This document shows, piece by piece, positions 45,058-54,160 of a DNA stretch of 64,000 nt. The stretch is from contig CAZNXJ010000011.1 in NCBI GenBank assembly GCA_964577115.1, positions 107,316 through 171,315 on the forward strand. The letters run 5' to 3'. Position 1 is the first letter of the stretch. Each line of letters begins with the position of its first letter. Position numbers and translations under genes: made by a program. The notes beneath the pieces were generated by a model. The model did not search any database. It saw only the letters and a list, made by a program, of their open reading frames with translations, and was not told the DNA's origin. This DNA is from CAZNXJ01 sp964577115 (GTDB taxonomy: Bacteria > Planctomycetota > Planctomycetia > Pirellulales > Pirellulaceae).

Positions 45058-46248
45058 TCAGGCGGCCGGGTCGAGCACGACCTTGATGCAGCCGTCCATT
45101 TTCTCGCGGAACATTTTATACGCGCGCGGGGCCTCGCTGAGCGGCAGTCGATGCGTAACCACGAAGCTCGGATCGATGCGCCCGGACTGGATGTGATCGA
45201 TCAATTCGGCCGTATAGCGGTGGACGTGCGTCTGTCCTGTCTTGATGGTGAGGCCTTTGTTCATCAGCGCCCCGAGCGGAAGTTTGTCCGCGAATCCGCC
45301 ATAGACGCCGGGAATCGACACCGTACCTCCTTTGCGGCAACACTCGATCGCCTGTCGCAGCGCATGCGGTCGCTCGGTCTCCATGAATAAAGTCGTCTTC
45401 ACTTTGTCATACAAATGTTCGATGGCACGATAGCCATGAGCTTCCATGCCGACCGCGTCAATGCAGATGTCTGGCCCGATCCCGCCAGTTAGATCGCGCA
45501 AGCGCTGATAGACGTCGTCCTCATGCATGTCGATCGTCACGGCACCGGCATCGCGCGCCAGTTGAAGCCGTTCCGGGACGCGCTTGCCGTCATCGATGGC
45601 GATGACCTGGTGGGCCCCGAGTAGCTGCGCGCTGCGGATGACGAACTGCCCGACCGGTCCACAGCCCCAGACGGCAACCGTATCGTCGGGATGAACCTGG
45701 CACTGCTCAACGGCCATGTAACCAGTCGGGAAGATATCCGCGAGCATCACGGCTTGTTCGTCCGTGATGCCTTCGGGAATTTTCTGCAGATTGACATCCG
45801 CTAGCGGAACGCGCAGGTACTCGGCCTGCCCTCCCGCAAAGCCGCCGGTCAGATGCGAATAGCCGAAGATGCCGGCCGTGGAATAGCCGAACAGCTCTTC
45901 TGCCATCGGCGCGTTGGGATTCGTGTTGTCGCAGCAGCTCCACATCTGCCTCCGGCAGAAAAAGCATTCGCCACACCCGATGGGAAATGGGACCACGACC
46001 CGATCGCCAACGGCCAGTTTGCTGCGGTCCACGTCAGGGCCCAGCTCCTCCACGACACCCACCGGCTCATGCCCCAGAACGTCACCGGGCTTCATGAAAG
46101 GAATGAATCCATCGACCAGATGCAAATCGGAACCACAGATGCACGTCGAAGTGACTCGAATAATGGCGTCTCTGCGGTTCAGCACCTTCGGTTCCGGAAC
46201 GTTTTCCACCTTGACGTTGTAGGGGCCACACCAGACAAGCGCTTTCAT
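45058..46248 (-). CDS. zinc-dependent alcohol dehydrogenase
   Basis: Medium-chain dehydrogenase of 396 residues, close in layout to glutathione-independent formaldehyde dehydrogenases. Catalytic zinc residues lie in CICGSDLHL and GHEPVGVVEE. The structural zinc loop is GCGECFFCRRQMWSCC, and the NAD(P)-binding turn is VWGCGPVGQFV. The start at 46248 (MKALVWCG) follows AAAGGA. A sigma-54-like element at 46404-46418 points toward it. It may detoxify aldehydes or serve a stress pathway; the substrate is not visible. Confidence 0.93.
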   Translation of the reverse strand: MKALVWCGPYNVKVENVPEPKVLNRRDAIIRVTSTCICGSDLHLVDGFIPFMKPGDVLGHEPVGVVEELGPDVDRSKLAVGDRVVVPFPIGCGECFFCRRQMWSCCDNTNPNAPMAEELFGYSTAGIFGYSHLTGGFAGGQAEYLRVPLADVNLQKIPEGITDEQAVMLADIFPTGYMAVEQCQVHPDDTVAVWGCGPVGQFVIRSAQLLGAHQVIAIDDGKRVPERLQLARDAGAVTIDMHEDDVYQRLRDLTGGIGPDICIDAVGMEAHGYRAIEHLYDKVKTTLFMETERPHALRQAIECCRKGGTVSIPGVYGGFADKLPLGALMNKGLTIKTGQTHVHRYTAELIDHIQSGRIDPSFVVTHRLPLSEAPRAYKMFREKMDGCIKVVLDPAA

Positions 46249-46856
46249 CGTGCCATCCTTTGAATTGGTTATCCACGTCGTGCGAGCCCACAAGCGGATT
46301 GTGGACCTCGCTCGATATCCGCCCACGTGACTCCTTGCACGTCCGGTGCCCGCGGAACCATCGGAAGCGCGGTGCAGGCACCTGCCGGCGGGAGAGGACG
46401 GTAGCAATCGGCATGCCCTCGTGGCTATTCCCACATCACGAGAACGAATTACGAGGTCGCTGTGATGTTTGCACGGCCGAGCGAACCACTGCGCGGCCGA
46501 TCTTTGTCTTCCCTTGAAGCGACCGGGAGGTACACTGGGCCGAGTTGTCCACTGCTCCTCTACCGGCCTTCTTCCTGCCCAGCAGCGAAGGCATTGAAGG
46601 TATGGGTGAACGTCTCTGCGGCGACGAAAGAGAATTCACGCTGGATCACAAACGGCTGACGTGCTACTGCTCGGCACTCGCTTGTCCTTTTGACGGACAT
46701 CGAGGCCGAGTAATGCTCGAGACTTTTGCGTGCGATGAATTAGCCAGGCCGGCACGCGGTAACGTCGTGCATCGGGATCCTCCGATGCGATTTCCGGCGG
46801 CTGCGAGCAGCTCTGGCGCGGCACTTCTTAGCGAAAGCCCGAACAAGGAGTTGAAC
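46249..46856. other. 608-bp divergent intergenic region
   Basis: Between the alcohol dehydrogenase (minus) and DinB (plus) genes. It holds the sigma-54-like element at 46404-46418. The plus frame is open from about 46545 but has no supported start before 46857. Confidence 0.5.
46404..46418 (-). promoter_or_regulatory. sigma-54-like element for the alcohol dehydrogenase gene
   Basis: On the minus strand it reads GGGCATGCCGATTGC followed by T. Two mismatches to TGGCACG-N4-TTGC and correct spacing. The predicted leader is about 145 bp. Confidence 0.45.
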
Positions 46857-47357
46857 GTGACACTATCCGAGTTGATTCTGCCCGAATTCGAGGAAGAAAT
46901 GGCGGGAACGCGCAGGGTGCTTGAACGCGTACCGAACGACAAGTTGTCATGGAAGGCCCATCCGAAATCGAACACGATCGGTTGGGTGGCCTCACACCTT
47001 GTCGAAATTCCGGGATGGGTGGAAGGCACGATGACCCAGACGGAATGGGACGTTCGGCCCGCGGGGGGCGAGCCTTACCGATCGCCGCAGCTGGGCAGCC
47101 GGGAGGAGATGCTGGCAATGTTCGACCAGAACGTGGCCACTGCGAGCCGCCATATTAAGGCCGCGAAAGATGAAGATTACGACCAATCCTGGTCGCTGCT
47201 CTCCGCAGGCGAAGTTATCATGACCATGCCCCGCCTAAAAGTCATCCGCACCTGGGTCATTAATCATTCGATTCACCACCGTGCGTTTCTGTGCGCCTAC
47301 CTGCGTTTGAACGACATCCCAGTACCGGGGCTTTACGGGCCCTCCGGCGATGAATGA
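46857..47357 (+). CDS. DinB-family protein
   Basis: About 166 residues. The GTG start at 46857 is set by AAGGAG 6 bp upstream; the longer in-frame extension lacks support. It forms a four-helix DinB/YfiT-like bundle, with candidate metal histidines in IGWVASHLVEIPGW and VINHSIHHRAFLCAYLRL. Members are metal-dependent hydrolases or thiol transferases; many are DNA-damage or stress induced. PVPGLYGPSGDE is a common family C-terminus. It stands alone. Confidence 0.9.
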   Translation: MTLSELILPEFEEEMAGTRRVLERVPNDKLSWKAHPKSNTIGWVASHLVEIPGWVEGTMTQTEWDVRPAGGEPYRSPQLGSREEMLAMFDQNVATASRHIKAAKDEDYDQSWSLLSAGEVIMTMPRLKVIRTWVINHSIHHRAFLCAYLRLNDIPVPGLYGPSGDE

Positions 47358-47702
47358 GGAACCAGCCGTAACCGATCCGTTCGATCCGATGAGCGGCGGA
47401 GCGATCCGAGGCTTCCATCCATAGCGACCCCTGCCATTTGATAGCAGGGACAACGGCGAACGTGTCATGGGCGAACCGGTTAACGACGAGAGTCGCCGAA
47501 ACATTTGCGACGCTCCTATTCGTCACGATTGGCTGCTGGTTGCGCAACGTGGTTTCAGTGCTGCCGGGGTGTTATTAGACGCGTTTCGTTGAAGCGCAAG
47601 CGACGTGGCTTTCCCCCCGGGGACAATGATATTGCTTTAGACACAACGGATCTTTGGGTGACCGCCCTACAATCCTCGTTCAACTTCTCGGGAGATTCGT
47701 AC
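47358..47702. other. 345-bp intergenic region with hairpin and possible dispersed repeat
   Basis: Contains a hairpin at 47429-47449 (CCCTGC, 9-nt loop, GCAGGG) that may end the DinB transcript. It also holds a segment near 47581-47612 whose plus-frame translation is RVSLKRKRRGF, a phrase I associate with a dispersed repeat in planctomycete genomes. No gene is supported. Confidence 0.5.
47429..47449 (+). terminator. candidate terminator after the DinB gene
   Basis: CCCTGC (47429-47434) and GCAGGG (47444-47449) form a 6-bp stem with a 9-nt loop, 72 bp past the stop. No U-tract. Confidence 0.35.
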
Positions 47703-48866
47703 ATGCCGACACGGGATCGAAAGACGGGAACACTCGAGACACAGGGCTTTCGTTTGCTTCTAGCCACTCACGTGCCGCGCGCCATGATCCCACTTGGCAT
47801 GCTGTGCTGCCTGCTCGCGAGCACTCTCGGCACGCGGGCCGACGAGCCCTCCCCGGGAAAGGTCGAGGTGGTTTCGATCCGTCGAGTGTTCCACAATGGC
47901 GAGCACAACGCGTTCACGGACATGTGCCGCTTTCGTGGACAGATTTATCTGACATTTCGCAGCTGTCCGGACGGGCATATGGTCCACCCGACCGCGTCGA
48001 TTATCGTGCTCCGCAGTGCGGACGGTAATCAGTGGCAACCGGTGCATCAGTTCCGCGTGCCGCTGCGGGACACTCGAGATCCTCATTTCCTCGTTTTCAA
48101 AGACCGGCTGTTTGTCTATACCGGCACATGGTTCAGCGGCGAGACAACGTTGCCGCTGGACGACTATGACCTGAACAAACACTTGGGTTATGCCGCTTGG
48201 ACGACCGACGGGGACGAGTGGAAAAGCCCGGTGATGTTGGAAGGGACGTTTGGACATTACATTTGGCGAGCTGCCACGTGGAATGGAAAGGCGTACCTTT
48301 GCGGGCGGCGCAAGATCGGATTCGAGATTGCCGGCCGAGGTGAGGGAGCGAACGTCGAGTCGCTGATGCTGGAAAGCGACGATGGACTGATCTGGCGCAA
48401 GCGGGCCGTATTCCAGGAACGAGCGGGCGACGAAACGGCGTTCCTTTTTGAAGACGACGGTAGCATTCTCGGCGTCGGTCGCCATGGCGAGGGCAAGGAA
48501 GCACAGTTGCTCCGCAGTCGCCCCCCGTATACCGAATGGAAGCGCACGAGCCTCGGTCGCTCGGTAGGCGGCCCGTTATTGGTGAAATGGGGCGAACATT
48601 ACGTCGTCGGCGGCAGAAAAACAACCGCCGATCGCGGCCCGAAAACGTCGCTCTGTTGGCTGGTGAATGACCAGCTCGAAGAGTTTGCTGAATTGCCGAG
48701 CGGCGGAGACAACTCGTATCCGGGATTCATCGAACTCTCGCCGACACGCGCGCTGTTTTCGTACTATTCGAGCCACGAGCGGGATGAATCCGGCGAGCCC
48801 ATCACGGCGATCTACCTGGCAGAATTGGTCCGCGAGGGTGACGAAGCGCTCCAGAACGCCGAGTGA
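47703..48866 (+). CDS. secreted sialidase-like beta-propeller protein
   Basis: About 387 residues. The start at 47703 (MPTRDRKTG) follows GGGAG. A long N-region leads to a hydrophobic signal (MIPLGMLCCLLASTLGTRAD). The body has propeller-type repeats (YLTFRSCPDGHMV, IIVLRSADGNQWQPVHQF, AAWTTDGDEWKSPVML, MLESDDGLIWRKRAVF) that are degenerate Asp-box-like blades. It is usually labelled exo-alpha-sialidase; glycan type is unknown. Together with the nearby pectate lyase it suggests polysaccharide use. Confidence 0.8.
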   Translation: MPTRDRKTGTLETQGFRLLLATHVPRAMIPLGMLCCLLASTLGTRADEPSPGKVEVVSIRRVFHNGEHNAFTDMCRFRGQIYLTFRSCPDGHMVHPTASIIVLRSADGNQWQPVHQFRVPLRDTRDPHFLVFKDRLFVYTGTWFSGETTLPLDDYDLNKHLGYAAWTTDGDEWKSPVMLEGTFGHYIWRAATWNGKAYLCGRRKIGFEIAGRGEGANVESLMLESDDGLIWRKRAVFQERAGDETAFLFEDDGSILGVGRHGEGKEAQLLRSRPPYTEWKRTSLGRSVGGPLLVKWGEHYVVGGRKTTADRGPKTSLCWLVNDQLEEFAELPSGGDNSYPGFIELSPTRALFSYYSSHERDESGEPITAIYLAELVREGDEALQNAE

Positions 48867-49014
48867 TTGGGCCAATCAACACGTGACTTCCTGAGCGGCG
48901 GGCTGGCTGCGATGGATGGGCCGCCTTGCACCTCACGGACATTGTGACATTTTTGCTTGTGTTGATTGACGTTGTTATTGATTGAACGTTTTTGCGTGGA
49001 ACATCGAGGTTGTC

Positions 49015-49569
49015 ATGAAAGCGAATATGTGTCTGGGATGCGCGGTGCTGCTGGTATGCGTGTCCTTCGTCGGTGGCCAGGAAGTTCCCGAGACGTACCG
49101 GCCTCAGAAGGAACATGAGTGGCTGAAGCAATTCGTCGGCGAGTGGGATACGGAATCCGAGGCCATTGTCGAACCGGGACAGCCGCCCATGACCTGCAAG
49201 GGGACCATGAAGGCGCGGACATTAGGCGAGCTCTGGGTTGTGAGCGACTTCAAGTCGAATATGTTCGGAACGGATATCGAGGCGGTGCAGGCGATCGGAT
49301 TTAATCCGAAGTCGAAGAAGTACGTCGGTACGTGGATCGATTCCGCGATGAACCACCTGTGGACCTATGAGGGGTCGCTTGATGAAACCGGCAAAATCCT
49401 AACGCTCGAGGCCGAAGGACCTTCCTTCGAAGGCGAAGGGAAGACCGCCAAGTATCGCGACATTTATGAATTCAAGAGCAAGGATCACTTGGTGCTCAAG
49501 TCGTCCGTGCAGACCGAGGACGGCCAATGGGTGACGTTCATGACCGGCAATATGCGCCGTAAAAAGTAG
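49015..49569 (+). CDS. exported DUF1579 protein
   Basis: About 184 residues. The start at 49015 (MKANMCLGCAVLLVC) follows GAGG and gives a signal peptide ending near VGGQEV. The DUF1579 domain has HEWLKQFVGEWDTESEA, GTMKARTLGELWVVSDF and a C-terminal TEDGQWVTFMTGNMRRK. It is a small beta-barrel-like family (lipocalin-like topology) of unknown function. The upstream 150 bp are unusually AT-rich for this genome, with a repeated TTGATTGA. Confidence 0.9.
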   Translation: MKANMCLGCAVLLVCVSFVGGQEVPETYRPQKEHEWLKQFVGEWDTESEAIVEPGQPPMTCKGTMKARTLGELWVVSDFKSNMFGTDIEAVQAIGFNPKSKKYVGTWIDSAMNHLWTYEGSLDETGKILTLEAEGPSFEGEGKTAKYRDIYEFKSKDHLVLKSSVQTEDGQWVTFMTGNMRRKK

Positions 49570-49731
49570 ACGCGTTGAGATCGAGTGGTTGGCTTGGACC
49601 GGCACGGATGATTGAGAATGGTTTTGAGCGGGACCACGGGCGTATAATCGAGCCAATCGGTGAGCTCGCTCCGCTGCGATCGTCCGTGTGCTCCAGACCT
49701 TTTTTAGCTCCGCTTGCAGTGGATAGTGGCC

Positions 49732-51177
49732 ATGTCCAATGCCGCGCGTATCCTGCCGTGCGTTCTACTGTGGTGCATTGTCTTTGGACGGCTGGCGTGT
49801 GCCGAGGACTCGGACATGCGCCAAGCAGCTATCGCGGCCATGAAATCAGCCGCCCAGTACTACCACAGCCAGCTGGCCGTCCACGGCGGCTACGTCTATT
49901 ACTACAGTGCAGATCGATCCCAGCGGCTGGGCGAAGGCGCTGCGAAACCCGATCAAATTTGGGTGCAGCCTCCAGGAACTCCGACGGTGGGCATGGCCTT
50001 TCTGGCCGCCTACGAGGCAACCGGCGACAAGTATTTTCTCGACGCCGCTGTGGACGCCGCGCGTGCGCTGGTCTTCGGGCAACTCGAGTCGGGTGGTTGG
50101 ACGGCCACAATCGAATTCCCTCCCAGCGAATCGGAGTTCGCCTATCGGAATGGAAAGCAGAACGGCAAACGAAACAATTCGTCGCTCGACGACGGAACCA
50201 CACAGGCCGCTCTGCAATGCCTGATGAAAGTGGACGAAGCGCTGCGGTTCGAAGATGCAACGATTCACGAGGCCGTTCAGGTCGCGCTGGACGGGCTACT
50301 GAACGCTCAATTCCCCAACGGGGGTTTTCCGCAAAGCTGGACTGGTCCCGTTGACAAGACCCTGCCCGTGCTCAGGGCCAATTACCCCGACTACGATTGG
50401 CGGACGGAAGGACGTGTCAAAGCTTACTGGGATATGTACACGCTGAACGATGGCCTTGCGGGCACGGTCTTTCAAACGCTGCAGGAAGCGCATCGCATTT
50501 ACGCGGACGAGCGCTGCCGCCAGGCCATCCGAAAGCTGGGGGACTTTCTCATCCTGGCTCAAATGCCCGATCCGCAGCCGATCTGGGCGCAGCAGTACAA
50601 CTACCAGATGCAGCCCATCTGGGCGCGGCGGTTCGAGCCCGCGGCGGTCACCGGTGGCGAGTCGCAGGATGTCATCGAGACGCTCTTTCGCATCTATGCA
50701 TTCACCGGAGAATCACGCTATCTCGAACCAATCCCCCGGGCGCTGGCGCATCTGCGCGCCTCCGTGTTGCCCGACGGCCGGTTGGCTCGCTACTACGAGC
50801 TTCAAACGAATCGGCCGCTGTACATGAATCGTGAAGGCCGCGACTACTTTCTCACATATAGTGACGAACGTTTGCCCGATCACTACGGCTGGAAGCAGGC
50901 CAATCGGCTCGACGAACTCGAGTCCAAATTGCAGGCTACCCAAGTCGGCCAGCCACTCGAAGCCGCACGCACGTTCAAACAGCTCGAACAGGATGCCGCG
51001 AATATCATTCGGGCGCTCGACGCCGACGGACGCTGGCTGGCGACGGCCGGTGACGAGCGACTTACGGGGCAGCCTAAATTTCCTCGTGGCACGCAGTACA
51101 TCTCGAGCCCGCTTTTTGCCCGGAATATGCAGCGCCTGAGCGATTATGTGAAGGCCGCTCAGTCTGCCGAGCGGTGA
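49732..51177 (+). CDS. secreted pectate lyase (Pec_lyase, PL10-type)
   Basis: About 481 residues with a signal peptide (ILPCVLLWCIVFGRLACAED). The alpha/alpha-type lyase body has NGGFPQSWTGPVD, AYWDMYTLNDGLAGTVFQTL and a regular set of helical pairs. Family PF09492 members cleave polygalacturonate by beta-elimination. The C-terminal 80 residues carry additional helices. Its 3' end overlaps the opposite-strand small gene at 51159 by 19 bp. The start at 49732 (MSNAARIL) has only a weak upstream purine stretch. Confidence 0.9.
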   Translation: MSNAARILPCVLLWCIVFGRLACAEDSDMRQAAIAAMKSAAQYYHSQLAVHGGYVYYYSADRSQRLGEGAAKPDQIWVQPPGTPTVGMAFLAAYEATGDKYFLDAAVDAARALVFGQLESGGWTATIEFPPSESEFAYRNGKQNGKRNNSSLDDGTTQAALQCLMKVDEALRFEDATIHEAVQVALDGLLNAQFPNGGFPQSWTGPVDKTLPVLRANYPDYDWRTEGRVKAYWDMYTLNDGLAGTVFQTLQEAHRIYADERCRQAIRKLGDFLILAQMPDPQPIWAQQYNYQMQPIWARRFEPAAVTGGESQDVIETLFRIYAFTGESRYLEPIPRALAHLRASVLPDGRLARYYELQTNRPLYMNREGRDYFLTYSDERLPDHYGWKQANRLDELESKLQATQVGQPLEAARTFKQLEQDAANIIRALDADGRWLATAGDERLTGQPKFPRGTQYISSPLFARNMQRLSDYVKAAQSAER

Positions 51178-51362
51178 GTTCTGCCGTCGCCGGCTGCGAC
51201 GCGGTCGGTCGCGTCGCTCTCGCCCCACGCACTGTCATGCGTCTGCGCCCCGCTTGGTACCGGTTGTGGCTGCGCGGTTTGCTTGGGCCCAAAGAAAAAC
51301 CAAAGAATGAATGCGACGAGCGCGGCTCCGCCCACCGTGACCACGATCTCTGCCATATCCAT
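51159..51362 (-). CDS. small membrane-anchor protein of the copper cluster
   Basis: Protein of 67 residues. It has one N-terminal helix (AEIVVTVGGAALVAFILWFF) ending in GPK, then a short polar tail. AAGGAG lies about 10 bp before ATG 51362. The N-terminus resembles anchors that elsewhere carry a C-terminal cupredoxin-like domain next to CopA; here that domain is missing. It starts 15 bp after the CopA gene, so it is probably in the same operon. It may be a truncated remnant or a genuine small subunit. Confidence 0.6.
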   Translation of the reverse strand: MDMAEIVVTVGGAALVAFILWFFFGPKQTAQPQPVPSGAQTHDSAWGESDATDRVAAGDGRTHRSAD

Positions 51363-51377
51363 GGGTAGCTCTCCTTG

Positions 51378-53702
51378 TCACTTCGAGCGAGTCGGCGAAA
51401 AGCCACGCAGCCGTAGTGCATTGGTCACGACGCTAACGCTCGACAATGCCATGGCCAGTGACGCGAGGATCGGGCTCAAGAGCCAACGCGTAACGGGATA
51501 CAGCACGCCCGCTGCGATCGGGATCCCGATGACGTTATAGGCGAAGGCGAAAAACAGATTTTGTTTTACCGTGCGCATGGTGGCCTTCGAGAGATCGATA
51601 GCGGCGGGGACGCCGCGAAGATCACCGCGGATGAGCGTCACGTCGGCCGCTTCAATCGCAACGTCTGTCCCGCTTCCCATGGCGATTCCGATGTCCGCCT
51701 GCGCGAGAGCGGGCGCGTCGTTGATCCCGTCTCCCACCATGGCCACCACATGCCCTTCGTCTTGTAGCGAGCGAATTGCGGCGGCTTTGTCGGCCGGCAA
51801 TACTTCCGCGATGACGCGGTCGATGCCTACTTGCCGAGCAACCGCTGCGGCCGTGCGCTGCGTGTCGCCGGTAAGCATGATGACCGTGAGCCCCAACGCG
51901 TGCAGCCGATCGATGGCTTCCTTCGCTTCCGGCTTCACGCGATCGGCGATGGCCAGGATGCCGGCTGGTCGATTGTCTACCGCGGCAAATACGAGCGTCT
52001 TGCCGGCGTCGGTGAGCACTTGCGCTTCGGACGCGTCGAATGCAACTCCCCGATCGCGCATGAGTCGCGCGTTGCCAATCACGACACGGCGTCCATCGAC
52101 TTCCGCATCGAGACCGTGGCCCGCGATGGCATTAAAGTCGCGAACTTCGGCGAGCGACAGTCCTTGTTCCTCGGCGGCGCGGACGATCGCCGCGCCCAGC
52201 GGGTGCTCGGACGCCTGCTCGGCTGATGCCACCAGTCGCAGCAGTTCCTGCTCGCGGAACGGCTCCTTCGCGACAATGTCCGTCACCGTCGGCTTTCCCA
52301 CAGTAACGGTACCGGTCTTGTCGAGAACGACAGCGGTGACACGGTGAGCCATTTCGAGGGCCTCGCCTCCCTTGAGCAGGATGCCCGACTGAGCACCTCG
52401 TCCCGTTCCGACCATGATCGCCGTCGGTGTGGCGAGTCCAAGGGCGCACGGGCACGCGATGATCAATACGGAAACGGCGGTTAGCGTCGCCTGCGAAAGT
52501 CGCGTTTCGACCGGCGCAAGATTGAACCAGACAACAAACGTGATGACGGCAAGCGACAACACGATGGGAACAAAGATGCCCGAGATGGTATCGGCGAGCC
52601 GCTGGATCGGCGCCTTGGAACCCTGGGCCTGCTGCACGAGGCGCACGATTTGTTGCAGGACGGTATCCTTGCCAACCTTTGTCGCGCGAAAACGCAGAGC
52701 GCCAGTTGTGTTCAAGGTTCCGCCGATCACGGTGTCGCCCGGATTCTTCATTACCGGCAGCGGTTCACCGGTAAGCATGCTCTCGTCCACATTCGACGTT
52801 CCCTCCTCGACTGTCCCGTCGACGGGCACTTTCTCACCCGGGCGCACCAGGACCAGATCGCCCACAACGACGCTCTCGATCGGTACATCCATCGGATTGC
52901 CATCCCGCTCGACGCGTGCCGTTTTGGGCCGAAGCCCTAGGAGCGCACGTATGGCTCCGCGCGTCCGCGTCGTTGCCCGCGCCTGCAACATGTTGCCGAG
53001 GAGAATCAGCGTGATAATGGACGCGGCGACTTCGTAATAAACCCCTATCGGACCATGGCCCGTGGCGTGCGACTCGATGTGCGACGCGAAGGCATTCGGG
53101 AAGACCGTCGCAATCAAGCTGTACACGTACGCGGACAAGGTCCCGAGGGCGACAAGCGTATTCATATCCGCCGCTCGGTGCAGCGCAGCTCGATAAGCGC
53201 CCACGAGAAAATCTCGGCCGGACCAGAAGAGAACTGGCGTGGCAAGCAGAAGTTCCACCCACGTTCGACCGGGAAAATTCATCACGCTTGCGAGCGCAGG
53301 AATCACGTGGCCGGTCATGGCAATGACCAGCAGCGGAGCGGTGAACAGGGCCGCGATGAAAAAACGCTTGCGGACGCGCTGGTACTCGGCCCGCTGCGCT
53401 TCGCTAGCCGCATCGTCCACGGCCAAATCATCGCCGTCGTCTTCCGGAAGCAGCGCGTCGTAGCCCTGATCCTGGACGGCCTTCTGTAGCTGTTCCGGGG
53501 TGACGACCGTCGGATCGAAACTCACGTTGGCTCGTGCGGCTGCGAAGTTGACTCCCGCCTTTTTCACGCCGGGCGTTTCCGCAAGCGCGCGTTCGATGCG
53601 ACTGGCGCAGGCGGCACAGTGCATCCCAATCAGCGGCATGTCCAGCCGCGCTTCCCGCTCGGCGTCTGCCGCTGGCTGCGTATCGTGCGTGGTGGCATTC
53701 AC
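51378..53702 (-). CDS. copA: copper-exporting P1B-type ATPase
   Basis: Inner-membrane Cu+ exporter of 774 residues. One N-terminal heavy-metal domain has CAAC at 29-32 (IGMHCAACASRIE). There are eight membrane helices. The transport motif is IIACPCALGLATP, the phosphorylation motif is LDKTGTVTVGK and the hinge is VGDGINDAPALAQADIGIAM. The C-terminal helices carry the YNVIGIPIAAGVLYP element typical of Cu+-ATPases. It sits 56 bp downstream of the copZ-like gene on the same strand. No copper-responsive regulator gene is visible in the window. Confidence 0.96.
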   Translation of the reverse strand: MNATTHDTQPAADAEREARLDMPLIGMHCAACASRIERALAETPGVKKAGVNFAAARANVSFDPTVVTPEQLQKAVQDQGYDALLPEDDGDDLAVDDAASEAQRAEYQRVRKRFFIAALFTAPLLVIAMTGHVIPALASVMNFPGRTWVELLLATPVLFWSGRDFLVGAYRAALHRAADMNTLVALGTLSAYVYSLIATVFPNAFASHIESHATGHGPIGVYYEVAASIITLILLGNMLQARATTRTRGAIRALLGLRPKTARVERDGNPMDVPIESVVVGDLVLVRPGEKVPVDGTVEEGTSNVDESMLTGEPLPVMKNPGDTVIGGTLNTTGALRFRATKVGKDTVLQQIVRLVQQAQGSKAPIQRLADTISGIFVPIVLSLAVITFVVWFNLAPVETRLSQATLTAVSVLIIACPCALGLATPTAIMVGTGRGAQSGILLKGGEALEMAHRVTAVVLDKTGTVTVGKPTVTDIVAKEPFREQELLRLVASAEQASEHPLGAAIVRAAEEQGLSLAEVRDFNAIAGHGLDAEVDGRRVVIGNARLMRDRGVAFDASEAQVLTDAGKTLVFAAVDNRPAGILAIADRVKPEAKEAIDRLHALGLTVIMLTGDTQRTAAAVARQVGIDRVIAEVLPADKAAAIRSLQDEGHVVAMVGDGINDAPALAQADIGIAMGSGTDVAIEAADVTLIRGDLRGVPAAIDLSKATMRTVKQNLFFAFAYNVIGIPIAAGVLYPVTRWLLSPILASLAMALSSVSVVTNALRLRGFSPTRSK

Positions 53703-53758
53703 AGCAAGCCTCCTTTAGCCGGCAGCGCGATTGCTCTTGCGCTGCGTCGGCCGCAATT

Positions 53759-53968
53759 TCACTCGGTGGGAAAGCCGGCCTTCGTCAGGGCCTCGGCGAG
53801 CTTTTCCCGCGGGACATCCGCGCTGTGCTTGACGGTGACTTTCTGCGACGCCAGATCCACTGATGCCTCCTCGACACCCGGGATCTTGCGCAGGGCCGCA
53901 CTCGCAGCGTTTACGCATCCCTGGCACGTCATCTGGCTTGCTTGGAGGATGGTAACGTTGAGACCCAT
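53759..53968 (-). CDS. copZ: copper chaperone-like heavy-metal-associated protein
   Basis: Protein of 69 residues with a single HMA fold and the metal site MTCQGC. It delivers Cu+ to CopA in the cytoplasm. It has the usual length and lies immediately upstream of copA. A rich purine stretch (GAGGAG-like) lies before ATG 53968. The gene symbol rests on family and context; other metals are possible. Confidence 0.92.
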   Translation of the reverse strand: MGLNVTILQASQMTCQGCVNAASAALRKIPGVEEASVDLASQKVTVKHSADVPREKLAEALTKAGFPTE

Positions 53969-54160
53969 GGAATGGCTCCTCGCAGCTGGCTGTTTCTGGG
54001 CAGAAAACTATGAGCACTTTCGGGGCCTCGCCCCGTTCGGCAGACGGAACGCAAACGCCCTTCTATACGGCGCGGCCGTCGCGGCCCGAGCCGGGGGGAC
54101 GAGCGCACGGTCGAACGGCGTACTCGGGGCTGCACGCTGGTCCGCGCTGCCGAGTCAATT

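Noticed and set aside
46324..46350. Second sigma-54-like match upstream of the alcohol dehydrogenase gene
   Set aside because: Three mismatches including the -12 region; the element at 46404-46418 is the better match.
46545..46856. N-terminal extension of the DinB protein
   Set aside because: Open in frame but without ribosome-binding site or family similarity; AAGGAG-GTG at 46857 gives the normal length.
48961..49014. Sigma-70-type promoter in the AT-rich leader before the DUF1579 gene
   Set aside because: TTGACG is present but no -10-like hexamer lies at suitable spacing.
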